From positions 1 through 64,000 of the forward strand of contig CANMXP010000025.1 of NCBI GenBank assembly GCA_947501845.1: 64,000 nt of DNA, written 5' to 3'. Shown piece by piece: positions 37,591-45,374 of this stretch (its first letter is position 1; every line of letters begins with the position of its first letter). A program made the translations under genes and the position numbers. The notes below the pieces were generated by a model that was given only the letters and a program-made list of their open reading frames with translations, did no database searches and had not been told where the DNA came from. The DNA is from an uncultured Flavobacteriaceae bacterium (lineage in GTDB: Bacteria > Bacteroidota > Bacteroidia > Flavobacteriales > Flavobacteriaceae).

Positions 37591-39849
37591 ATGAAAGCAA
37601 AAATTATACTTATAATTATATTAATAACAGGAACTTTAGGGTTTTCTCAAAGCGGTATTAATTATAAAGCTCTAATTAAAGATAAAAATGGTAAAATTAT
37701 TATTAATACCCCTATCGAGATTCAGTTTACAATACTGCAAGATGCAACAAACATATATCAAGAAACACATTTGGCTACTACAGATGCCAATGGTGTTGTA
37801 ATTGTAAACATTGGAGAGGGCGAATCTATATCTGGTAATTTTAACTTAATCAATTGGGGAATTGATGCCCATTATTTAAACGTTCAAATAGATATAGGCA
37901 ATGGCTTGGTAGATTTAGGGACGACACAGTTTATGAATGTTCCTTATGCAAAACATGCTAACACAGCTGCTAATGTTACTGGTTTAGAAACTATAGATGC
38001 CATCAATGGTAAAACAAATGAAATTGATGGTAAAGGATGGCGGTTAATAGGACAAGACGCCAATAACTATGGCAATATAGGAAATAAAGCTGTTGATTTA
38101 AGCCACTCTGATGTGCCTTCAAATATATACGGAGCAACTGGAACATATGCTGTTGCTTTAGGAAATAAAATAATAGCCTCAGGTGATAATTCAACAAGCA
38201 TGGGGTTTCAAACCATGGCTTCTGGGAATATTTCAACGGCTATAGGGCTTAATAATGTTGCTTCAGGAAATTATTCAATAGCATTAGGATTTGGGACAAA
38301 AGCTTCAGGCGAATCATCACTATCTATGGGACTCAATACTGAAGCTTCTGGTATTAATGCTATAAGCATGGGAGTAGATACGGAAGCTTCAGGATACGGA
38401 TCAATTACTATGGGAAACTTAACAGAAGCTTCTGGTGTGTATTCAACAGCTATGGGAAACACAACAATTGCTTCAGGAGTCAATGCAACGGCTATGGGAC
38501 ATACAACAGTTGCTTCAGGGGTCAATGCAACGGCTATGGGACATGCAACAGTTGCTTCAGGAAGTAATGCAACAGCTATGGGAAATCAAACCATGGCTTC
38601 TGGTGAGAACACAACTTCGATGGGACTTAATACAGAAGCTTCGGGAGATTATACAATAGCCATGGGAAACCAAACCATTGCTTCAGGAGAGAACGCAACG
38701 GCAATGGGTCTCAATACAGAAGCTTCGGGAGATAATTCGATAGCTACAGGATATGAAACCATTGCTTCGGGTGAAAATGCCACGGCCATGGGAAATCAAA
38801 CCATGGCTTCTGGTGAGAACACAACTTCGATGGGACTTAATACAGAAGCTTCTGGGCTTAATGCAATAGCAATGGGATATGGAGCAAAAGCTTCTGGGGA
38901 TAATTCAATTGCCATAGGAGAACGTCCAGAGGCATCTGGAGAAAAATCCCTAGCTATTGGGCACGAAAGCAGAGCTTCTGGATATCGGTCAAGAGCTCTA
39001 GGAGGAACAGCTTCTGGAGATTTTTCAGTCGCTCTTGGGGGAGCAGCTTCAGGGCGGAATTCATTCGCGAGAGGAGGAACTGCATCTGGAAATTCCTCAT
39101 TTTCTCTAGGATTTCAAATAAATGCTCAAGCTTTTAATCAAATGGTAATTGGGCGTTATAATATACCTTTTGGTAATTCTGAAGAATGGGTTGCCACTGA
39201 CCCATTATTTACAATTGGTAATGGAACATATGATAATAGAAGTGACGCCTTGACTGTATTAAAAAATGGCAATTTAGGGCTAGGTATCAATACACCAGAT
39301 GAACGCTTACATATTGATGGAACCTTAAAAATAGGAACAGAAACCATAGAAGATACAGGAAGTAATCAACTTTCTTTTAATGCCAGTTTATTACCAGATG
39401 AAGATAGTGTGATGGCCTTGGGAGACCAAACATATAGATGGCAAGCAGTCTGGTCTGTGGATGGTACTATTAATACTTCAGATAGACGCGACAAAACCAA
39501 TATAGAACCAATTGGTTATGGTTTAGATGAAGTTCTACTGTTAAATCCAGTCAGTTTCAATTGGAAAACAAAATCTAATAATGATACAAAATTAGGCTTA
39601 ATCGCTCAAAATCTACTTGAAATTATACCAGAAGTGGTTATAAAGCCAGATACAAAAGGGAAAAACGATAGACTTGGTGTTTACTATGCCGATTTAATTC
39701 CTGTACTCATTAAAGCCATACAAGACCAACAGGATATTATTAATAATCAAAAGTTAAAGGTAGAAAATTTAACATCAGAATTGGCAGAATTAAAGACAAT
39801 GGATACGCGCATAAAAATATTAGAAGAACAACTAAAAACAGTAGAATAA
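37591..39849 (+). CDS. YadA-head-like repeat protein with C-terminal S74 self-cleaving chaperone domain
   Basis: 752 residues. Signal peptide (LIITGTLGFSQ), an Ig-like N-terminal domain about residues 20-125, then 23 tandem units of mostly 14 residues (ASG.N.TAMG..T., residues about 196-511) of the type that forms the trimeric left-handed beta-roll head of YadA-like adhesins. After a linker comes an S74/endosialidase-type intramolecular chaperone domain (about 620-720) with the Ser630-Lys635 dyad in SDRRDK and the NPVSFNWK and LGLIAQNL motifs. It ends in a coiled coil. In phage tail spikes this domain trimerises the protein and cuts itself off just before the Ser. Prediction: a surface fibre released from its chaperone. 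No YadA-type membrane anchor and no type IX sorting domain is present. Confidence 0.8.
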   Translation: MKAKIILIIILITGTLGFSQSGINYKALIKDKNGKIIINTPIEIQFTILQDATNIYQETHLATTDANGVVIVNIGEGESISGNFNLINWGIDAHYLNVQIDIGNGLVDLGTTQFMNVPYAKHANTAANVTGLETIDAINGKTNEIDGKGWRLIGQDANNYGNIGNKAVDLSHSDVPSNIYGATGTYAVALGNKIIASGDNSTSMGFQTMASGNISTAIGLNNVASGNYSIALGFGTKASGESSLSMGLNTEASGINAISMGVDTEASGYGSITMGNLTEASGVYSTAMGNTTIASGVNATAMGHTTVASGVNATAMGHATVASGSNATAMGNQTMASGENTTSMGLNTEASGDYTIAMGNQTIASGENATAMGLNTEASGDNSIATGYETIASGENATAMGNQTMASGENTTSMGLNTEASGLNAIAMGYGAKASGDNSIAIGERPEASGEKSLAIGHESRASGYRSRALGGTASGDFSVALGGAASGRNSFARGGTASGNSSFSLGFQINAQAFNQMVIGRYNIPFGNSEEWVATDPLFTIGNGTYDNRSDALTVLKNGNLGLGINTPDERLHIDGTLKIGTETIEDTGSNQLSFNASLLPDEDSVMALGDQTYRWQAVWSVDGTINTSDRRDKTNIEPIGYGLDEVLLLNPVSFNWKTKSNNDTKLGLIAQNLLEIIPEVVIKPDTKGKNDRLGVYYADLIPVLIKAIQDQQDIINNQKLKVENLTSELAELKTMDTRIKILEEQLKTVE
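38176..39123 (+). repeat. Tandem 42-bp coding repeats (23 units)
   Basis: Units of 42 bases (last few shorter) start with GC(T/C)TC(A/T/G)GG and encode ASG-x-x(A/S/T)x(A/S)MG. Neighbouring units differ, but some blocks are nearly or fully identical: 38581-38641 equals 38791-38851, five units apart. Such blocks can change copy number by recombination. Confidence 0.85.
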
Positions 39850-40316
39850 TGAAACTGTTTTTAACGATTATAACCGTCCTAGCTGCTTTGGCATGTTCTC
39901 AGGCTCAATCCACCATTGCAAATTTTAGTATCGACAGCGGAGGAGCAAGAACCATAGAAGATGGAATTGATATTTTATACACTGTTGGAGAAGTACATGT
40001 ACAAGAGTTCGATACAGGTATTATTTCTGTATCGGAAGGTTTTATTAATTCCGTCGATTTTAACGCATTAGGAGCTATTCATATAAAAGAAAAAGACATA
40101 TACATTATTGTGTATCCAAATCCTGCATCAGATTTTATAAACATAAAAACGAATCTATTTATACAAAAAGTAGAACTCTATGATTTTTTAGGAAAACAGG
40201 TCTTAAAAAGAACAAATACAAATAGCATAAATGTTAATAGATTACCAAAAGGGGGTTATCTCCTATACATGTATTCTATAAACAAAAAGTATCATAAAAA
40301 AATAGTAATTAAATAA
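39849..40316 (+). CDS. Small type IX-secreted protein
   Basis: 155 residues. The start ATG shares a base with the preceding TAA (TAATG), so translation is coupled to the repeat protein. Signal peptide (VLAALACSQAQ), a short beta-rich region of about 60 residues (NFSIDSGGARTIEDGIDILYTVGEV), then a type A sorting domain (IIVYPNPASDFINI...KGGYLLYMYSINKKYHKKIVIK). Exported proteins with an SGGAR...YTVGE core are common, uncharacterised companions of repeat proteins in this phylum. A partner that anchors the S74 fibre is possible but inferred only from coupling. Confidence 0.7.
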   Translation: MKLFLTIITVLAALACSQAQSTIANFSIDSGGARTIEDGIDILYTVGEVHVQEFDTGIISVSEGFINSVDFNALGAIHIKEKDIYIIVYPNPASDFINIKTNLFIQKVELYDFLGKQVLKRTNTNSINVNRLPKGGYLLYMYSINKKYHKKIVIK

Positions 40317-40318
40317 AT

Positions 40319-40945
40319 ATGAACCCAAAAAGTAAAATTATGAAAGTATTAAAATTAATTAACGTATTCGTATTAGTAGTCAGCCTTACCTTTTCTTTCA
40401 CGTCCTGTTCTGGAGAAGATGGAAACACTGGCCCACAAGGAGAACGGGGATTACAAGGTGAGCAAGGATTACAAGGAGAACAGGGAGAGCGAGGTAACCC
40501 AGGATCTGCCAATGTTATATATTCAGATTGGATAGACTCTGAAATTCCACAACAAATGCCTACAGGAACAGAAACCTTTACTATGGATGCCCCAGATCTT
40601 GATGAAGGTATTATGAATAAAGGTGTCGTGTTGGTATATGGAAAACTCCCTCCTGAGGCTTCAAATATAGTATACCAATTAGCAACAATTCTTAGTAATA
40701 GCTTACATGAAGTCACTTACTCCTACAGAATAGATGAAGCTAGAATTATAAGAGTCATTGCCAGAACAGGTACTGGGGCTGAAGATCTTTTTAATAATGT
40801 ATACTTCTCTCAATATCGTTATATACTTATTCCAGGAAGCGTACAAGCAAACAGTGCTGGTACCAGTAAAAATAATATTAAGGAGGTTGATTACACCAAA
40901 TTATCTTATGAAGAAGTTTTAGAATTATTCAATATTCCAGAATAA
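40319..40945 (+). CDS. Lipoprotein with a short collagen-like segment
   Basis: 208 residues (or 201 from the ATG at 40340, MKVLKL). Lipoprotein signal ending FTSCSGEDG, then about ten Gly-x-y triplets (GNTGPQGERGLQG...GERGNPG) that could form a short trimeric collagen stalk, then about 150 residues of globular sequence without a recognised family (SDWIDSEIPQQMP, GVVLVYGKLPPEASNIVYQL). A collagen-like stalk next to the membrane fits a trimeric surface protein, in parallel with the trimeric repeat protein two genes upstream. It is the last gene before a strong terminator. Confidence 0.75.
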   Translation: MNPKSKIMKVLKLINVFVLVVSLTFSFTSCSGEDGNTGPQGERGLQGEQGLQGEQGERGNPGSANVIYSDWIDSEIPQQMPTGTETFTMDAPDLDEGIMNKGVVLVYGKLPPEASNIVYQLATILSNSLHEVTYSYRIDEARIIRVIARTGTGAEDLFNNVYFSQYRYILIPGSVQANSAGTSKNNIKEVDYTKLSYEEVLELFNIPE

Positions 40946-40956
40946 TTAATTAGGCA

Positions 40957-40992
40957 CCCCTCCTTCGTTAAGCCTTTACAAGGAGGGGTTTT
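40957..40992 (+). terminator. Terminator of the exported-protein gene set
   Basis: Perfect nine-base stem CCCCTCCTT/AAGGAGGGG followed by TTTT, 11 bases after the collagen-like gene. Confidence 0.85.
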
Positions 40993-41019
40993 AAAGTCAC
41001 TTTATTAATAAAACTTACT

Positions 41020-41640
41020 ATGAAAAAAACAATCTATCTTTTTATATTTTTTCTAATACCCTTTTTAGGAAAAGCTCAAGAAAAAAAGACAATTAAAGTA
41101 CCTGGAAGAGCTATTCACATAGATAAAGAATTAACTTTTAAAAGTACTGTTTCTTTAAATGCTACATACTCCAGTTACTCCTCTGATGCTATATCTTTAA
41201 AAGAAATGAAATCTAGATATGATGATGCCTTGAAGCAAAACGGACTTTCTTTAGCTGATTTAAAAGAAGATCCTAGTGGATATATTTATTTAGGCCAAGA
41301 TAAAGCTGGTACATTGTATAATTTTAAAACAACTTCTGTAGAAAAGTTTAATAGATTTTTAAAATCAAAATCTTTTAGTTTACAGTTTATTACTAACGGA
41401 TACTCTATAGTTATTTCCAAAAACGAAGCTCAAATTGTAATTGCTAAAGCCATCGAAAATGCAAAAGAACAAGCCAAAATTATAGCCGAAATTGCTAATA
41501 AAAAGTTAGGAGACATTCTAAAAGTTGAGGATAACAATCTTATAAACGTCGAAATAAAAAATCAACCTATATACTATAATTTGAATATAGGAGAATATGT
41601 CTATGATGTTAGTGTCATTTTTGAATTAATAGATAAGTAA
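41020..41640 (+). CDS. Exported SIMPL-like (DUF541) protein
   Basis: 206 residues with a signal peptide (IFFLIPFLGKAQ). The KTIKVPGRAIHIDKELTFKST opening and the helix KAIENAKEQAKIIAEIANKKLGDILKVED followed by a final beta pair (YDVSVIFELIDK) match the pattern of SIMPL/DUF541 proteins, periplasmic or outer-membrane proteins of unclear role. It stands alone between two terminators, so it is probably transcribed by itself; no exact promoter element was found in the 27-base gap after the upstream terminator. Confidence 0.6.
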   Translation: MKKTIYLFIFFLIPFLGKAQEKKTIKVPGRAIHIDKELTFKSTVSLNATYSSYSSDAISLKEMKSRYDDALKQNGLSLADLKEDPSGYIYLGQDKAGTLYNFKTTSVEKFNRFLKSKSFSLQFITNGYSIVISKNEAQIVIAKAIENAKEQAKIIAEIANKKLGDILKVEDNNLINVEIKNQPIYYNLNIGEYVYDVSVIFELIDK

Positions 41641-41700
41641 AACATGAAGTGCTAAAATTTTTAATAAAGCATTGTGCTCTCTCCCTTTAAATTAATGTTA

Positions 41701-41750
41701 GTTTAGTTTGAAAAACCGCAGTATGAAGAATACTGCGGTTTTAACTAAAC
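41701..41750. terminator. Long bidirectional terminator between convergent genes
   Basis: Inner perfect stem AAAACCGCAGTAT/ATACTGCGGTTTT with a five-base loop, flanked by a second pair GTTTAGTT/AACTAAAC. A/T runs on both sides let it serve both the SIMPL-like gene (plus) and the phosphatase operon (minus). Confidence 0.85.
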
Positions 41751-41806
41751 AAACTAATACGCGAAAAAAAACAAAAAAACTATTTCAATAAACTTATAAT
41801 TATGTA

Positions 41807-43171
41807 TTAATCCTGAAACAATTGTACCCAGCGACCATCAAAGCCTCCATTAGATAACCAATTTGTATAACTTCCTTTTCCCAAAAAGAATCCTCTATTG
41901 GCTAATTCGTCTGCTTTCGTACCATTTCCTCGAGTTCCGTTGTGTGCAAAATAAATATGCTGTTGCCAAGGTTGAGGGTCTAATTCTTCATAAAAGTAAT
42001 CGCCTTCTTCTCCATAATAATAAACGCCCCAAAACCAATGTTTTCTTATAAAACCATCTCTATCTTCATCATCGTCTTCAACATCTAAAGCTTCATAATA
42101 AAATGTCTTTGTCCCAGAAGCAATAGCCGAAGAACCATCTTCATTAAGTACAGGCGTACTTAAACTTACCTGTCTTGTTTTTTTCCAATCTGCACTGCTT
42201 AAATGGGTTGGGATAATATCTGCTATATCCTGAAGCTCGTAAGTAATTCTTTTTGTACTATTAAATTTAACTGTAGTACTCTGCGATTTCCCTGATGCCA
42301 AGCTTGCCGCATTGTTTTGGTTTAAAGTTTGAGCATTCCAATAGCTTACAGCCGCCGCATCCCCTTCAAAAGCGAAAATATAATGAAATCTATTATCGCC
42401 AGAACCATTAATATCTACTTTTGCATTTTTGTTATTATTATTTTTTGAGTTAATAGAACTCCAAGAATTCTCAACAAATCGCAATTCGGCCGTACCAATA
42501 ATACCATAATCCCAGTCTGCCTGCCAGATCATAACATGCTTTCCGTTAGCTGTATCCATAAAGTTAAGATCTTCATCTGGATATTCTCTTGCATTGTGCA
42601 AGCCGTGCCTTGTAATAACTACATAATTTATGGCTTCCTCAGCCCCTGGGCTTCCTTGTACATTATCAACCCTAATTTCTATACGCTCCCAATCATGTAT
42701 AGAACCTCTTTGTTTTGCATGGTATACGTGATACAATAGAATGACGCTTTTTGTATCAAGTTCATTATCGTAAAACTCTATAATTGAAGTATATAAGGTT
42801 GGTCTAATTTGCCAATCGGAATGCTTTGATTTATCAATGAAAAAATCGAGTTCTTTAGACCAGTTCTTTTTGTTGTTTTTAAGGATGTTATCTCCATCGA
42901 AATAAAAATTAGTAATCCAATCATATCCTAAATGATCATTGCTATATTCATGTGCCTGTTTAAATATAATGGGCGAATAATACCTTAAAAATTCTCTTCG
43001 CTGCTCGTTGTTTAAACTCAATATGTTTTGGGAGCTTGCTTTCGACAGAACTTCTTTTGACTGTAATTCTTTTGGTTGAAGAGACTCTATTTCATGTTCA
43101 ATGGAATCGGTACAAGAAACCATTATTAATCCTAGTAATAGGAGGCTAAATATATATTTTGATAATTGCAT
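41807..43171 (-). CDS. Lipoprotein of unknown function, last gene of the phosphatase operon
   Basis: 454 residues with a lipoprotein signal (LLGLIMVSCTDS). The middle part contains YYSPIIFKQAHEYSND, YDWITNFYFDGD and IHDWERIEIRVD. The aromatic-Pro and His-Asp-Trp-Glu patterns recall NPP1/Vps62-type proteins, but the match is loose and I would not assign a function. Trp and Tyr are abundant near the C-terminus (HWFWGVYYYGEEGDYFYEE). It follows the preceding gene after five bases, so it belongs to the sigma/TonB/PhoD operon. Confidence 0.5.
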   Translation of the reverse strand: MQLSKYIFSLLLLGLIMVSCTDSIEHEIESLQPKELQSKEVLSKASSQNILSLNNEQRREFLRYYSPIIFKQAHEYSNDHLGYDWITNFYFDGDNILKNNKKNWSKELDFFIDKSKHSDWQIRPTLYTSIIEFYDNELDTKSVILLYHVYHAKQRGSIHDWERIEIRVDNVQGSPGAEEAINYVVITRHGLHNAREYPDEDLNFMDTANGKHVMIWQADWDYGIIGTAELRFVENSWSSINSKNNNNKNAKVDINGSGDNRFHYIFAFEGDAAAVSYWNAQTLNQNNAASLASGKSQSTTVKFNSTKRITYELQDIADIIPTHLSSADWKKTRQVSLSTPVLNEDGSSAIASGTKTFYYEALDVEDDDEDRDGFIRKHWFWGVYYYGEEGDYFYEELDPQPWQQHIYFAHNGTRGNGTKADELANRGFFLGKGSYTNWLSNGGFDGRWVQLFQD

Positions 43172-43176
43172 ATCTA

Positions 43177-44004
43177 TTATTTTTTTAAAATTGTTTTTAT
43201 CACTTTGTTATCTTTTTTTATAATACCGAAAAGTGTTAAACTTTTTTCGTTAAAGGCATCTAGCGCAATACCTTGTCCTTCGTATGGAATTGAATATGTT
43301 TTTTCCCAGATTAGCGTATGCCCTATTTTAGGAAAATTTAGTTTGTAAAGTTCTTTATTATCATGACCAGTAGCATAAATAGCACCTGTTTTGGCTATGA
43401 AGCCACCTGAATTACTGCGTGTACCAAATTTTTCTATAAGCGCTTTTGGGAAAACCCACCCTTCTACGCGTTGCCAATTTTTATTAAATTTCACTAATTG
43501 TGTCCAGCTATTAGCTTTACCTTCTGTTGCTCCTCTTCCTGTATAATGTGCAAATGCAACATACCAATGCCCATTATAAAAATCTATCCAGGTAGCAGAC
43601 CCTATGTAGATACCTAAACTCACGTTATTAATATGCATGAGCGTTTCAGGGTCAAATATTTCTAGAGAGCTTGCCATTGGAGATTCTGGATAATTGGAAT
43701 TTGCGCAATACAATTTCCCTTTTATAATAACCCCGCTATTTAAATGCTTAATAGCTCCTGAGGTATCTTCCCAGAACTTTATCTGACCGCCATCTTCTTT
43801 AGCATACTTGACAATATTTGAATTATTAACTACATAGAAGTAATCTTTATCTACCGCCACGCCTTGCTTAGCTTGTTGCACTTTATAGGTTTTAGCAACC
43901 TTAAATTCTTGAGCATTTAATGGTGCTAAGAACAATATTAAAGCAGTATTTAATAGAAAATAATTTTTATACATTTTTAATTTTTCTTTAAAGCGGATCA
44001 TCAT
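43177..44004 (-). CDS. Exported propeller-like protein of unknown function
   Basis: 275 residues from the ATG at 44004, which overlaps the stop of the phosphatase gene (ATGA); an internal ATG at 43974 (MYKNYFLL) would start directly at the signal peptide (ALILFLAPLNAQ). Repeating segments such as KDYFYVVNNSNIVKYAKEDG, NSGVIIKGKLYCANS and GAIYATGHDNKELYKLNF suggest a small beta-propeller. No active-site motif was recognised. Translational coupling to the PhoD-like enzyme suggests a shared substrate. Confidence 0.55.
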   Translation of the reverse strand: MMIRFKEKLKMYKNYFLLNTALILFLAPLNAQEFKVAKTYKVQQAKQGVAVDKDYFYVVNNSNIVKYAKEDGGQIKFWEDTSGAIKHLNSGVIIKGKLYCANSNYPESPMASSLEIFDPETLMHINNVSLGIYIGSATWIDFYNGHWYVAFAHYTGRGATEGKANSWTQLVKFNKNWQRVEGWVFPKALIEKFGTRSNSGGFIAKTGAIYATGHDNKELYKLNFPKIGHTLIWEKTYSIPYEGQGIALDAFNEKSLTLFGIIKKDNKVIKTILKK

Positions 44005-45371
44005 TTTTGTTGCTTTTTTTCCCAGGTAGATATACCATTCTGCAACTCTTTAGCATATAGTCTTAGAGGTTTCATGACTATTTCATTTCTAGGGTTGATT
44101 AATGTAAATTCTAAATAGGGCGACTTGGTATCTAGATGAAATGTAACCCGACCAAAATTAGGCCCACTAAAATACACTGGCCTTATTCTAATTTCACGTT
44201 TTCCTTCCATCCAATTTCTACCCGTACTTTGAGCAAGCGGAGATCCTACCAAATCATAAAAATCGTATCCGCCATTTTTGGACCATGGAATAGCATTAAG
44301 TTCTCCTACATGGGTATCTCCAGATAAAAGCACTACGCCTCCTACTTTGTTTTTGGTTATAAAATCAAAAAGGCGGTTTCTTTCGGTAAGAAATGAAGAC
44401 CATGAATCGCTACCAATTCCTTTAGTAGACGCCCAGCCACTTCCAGAAATAATCAATTTAAAAATGGCCTTACTTTCTGCTAAATTTTTAGTCAACCATT
44501 CATATTGACGTTTTCCTAAAAGGCTTTTTTCTGAACTATCTGGCTTAGCATTAGGGCCTCTATGATATCTGCCATCTATAAAGAAGAAATCTACATCACT
44601 ATATGAATACTTAAAATATACCCCAGCATTATCATCTTCACCATAACTTGGATTTGCCCAAACTTGTTTAAAAACGGCAAGTGCTTCTTTTTTAATTGGA
44701 TTGGTTTTATCATGATTGTTCAAACCAAAATCATGGTCATCCCAAGTTGCCAAATTGGGAATATTGCGAATCACAGATTGCAGTGCGTCAACATCTCTTT
44801 GACGTAAATATTCCTCCCTTAAAATATCTGAATCTAAAGCATCGCCGTAAATATTATCCCCTACCCAAAAGAATAAATCAGGATGTTCTTTATAAACGGC
44901 ATTCCAAATAGATTGCTCCCTATCCGAGAGAAATCGCGCACAAGAACCAAACGCTATACTAAAATTTGAATTTGTTTTTGATAAAGGTGCTGTTTTAAAC
45001 TGAAAAGGAAATTCGTCTTTTAAATATTTTTCCAACTTGCCATTAACCAAAACTCTATAGTAATATGAGGTTTCTGCTTTTAAATTGGTAAGATTAATTT
45101 TTACAATATAATCTTTCGACTTTTCTGCACTAATAATATCCGATTTTTTGGCCTTTTTAAAATCTTTCGTTTCAGAATATTCAATCTGTACTGGAAAAGG
45201 GCCACTTACCCTACTCCAAATATAAATGGAGTTGGGTAATGTAGCTCCTAACATAGGACCTTGCATAAGTCTTGGTGTTCCTAACTTGCTCTGTGCCGAG
45301 AGATTGCACAAGAAGAAGCAGAAAAATGCTGTAAAAGCAACACTTTTAAATATTTTGCGGGCAAACAACAT
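44001..45371 (-). CDS. PhoD-like alkaline phosphatase/phosphodiesterase
   Basis: 456 residues with a signal peptide (FFCFFLCNLSAQ). An N-terminal Ig-like domain (IYIWSRVSGPFPVQIEYS) is followed by the metallophosphatase core: SIAFGSCAR, DLFFWVGDNIYGD, NIPNLATWDDHDFGLNNHD and LLSGDTHVGELN hold the Asp, Asn and His metal ligands of the PhoD family, which cleave phosphate mono- and diesters in the periplasm or at the surface. It is three bases from the TonB receptor stop. Together with the sigma/anti-sigma pair this makes a substrate-induced phosphoester uptake unit more likely than a general phosphate-starvation gene. Confidence 0.9.
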   Translation of the reverse strand: MLFARKIFKSVAFTAFFCFFLCNLSAQSKLGTPRLMQGPMLGATLPNSIYIWSRVSGPFPVQIEYSETKDFKKAKKSDIISAEKSKDYIVKINLTNLKAETSYYYRVLVNGKLEKYLKDEFPFQFKTAPLSKTNSNFSIAFGSCARFLSDREQSIWNAVYKEHPDLFFWVGDNIYGDALDSDILREEYLRQRDVDALQSVIRNIPNLATWDDHDFGLNNHDKTNPIKKEALAVFKQVWANPSYGEDDNAGVYFKYSYSDVDFFFIDGRYHRGPNAKPDSSEKSLLGKRQYEWLTKNLAESKAIFKLIISGSGWASTKGIGSDSWSSFLTERNRLFDFITKNKVGGVVLLSGDTHVGELNAIPWSKNGGYDFYDLVGSPLAQSTGRNWMEGKREIRIRPVYFSGPNFGRVTFHLDTKSPYLEFTLINPRNEIVMKPLRLYAKELQNGISTWEKKQQK

Positions 45372-45374
45372 ATT

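Noticed and set aside
38176-39123. Regular repeats that could be taken for a CRISPR array
   Set aside because: The 42-base units are continuous, in frame and encode a known beta-roll repeat; there are no unique spacers and no cas genes.
40309-40716. Minus-strand frame rich in SPCSPCNPCSP
   Set aside because: It is the antisense image of the Gly-x-y collagen-like repeat of the real plus-strand gene.
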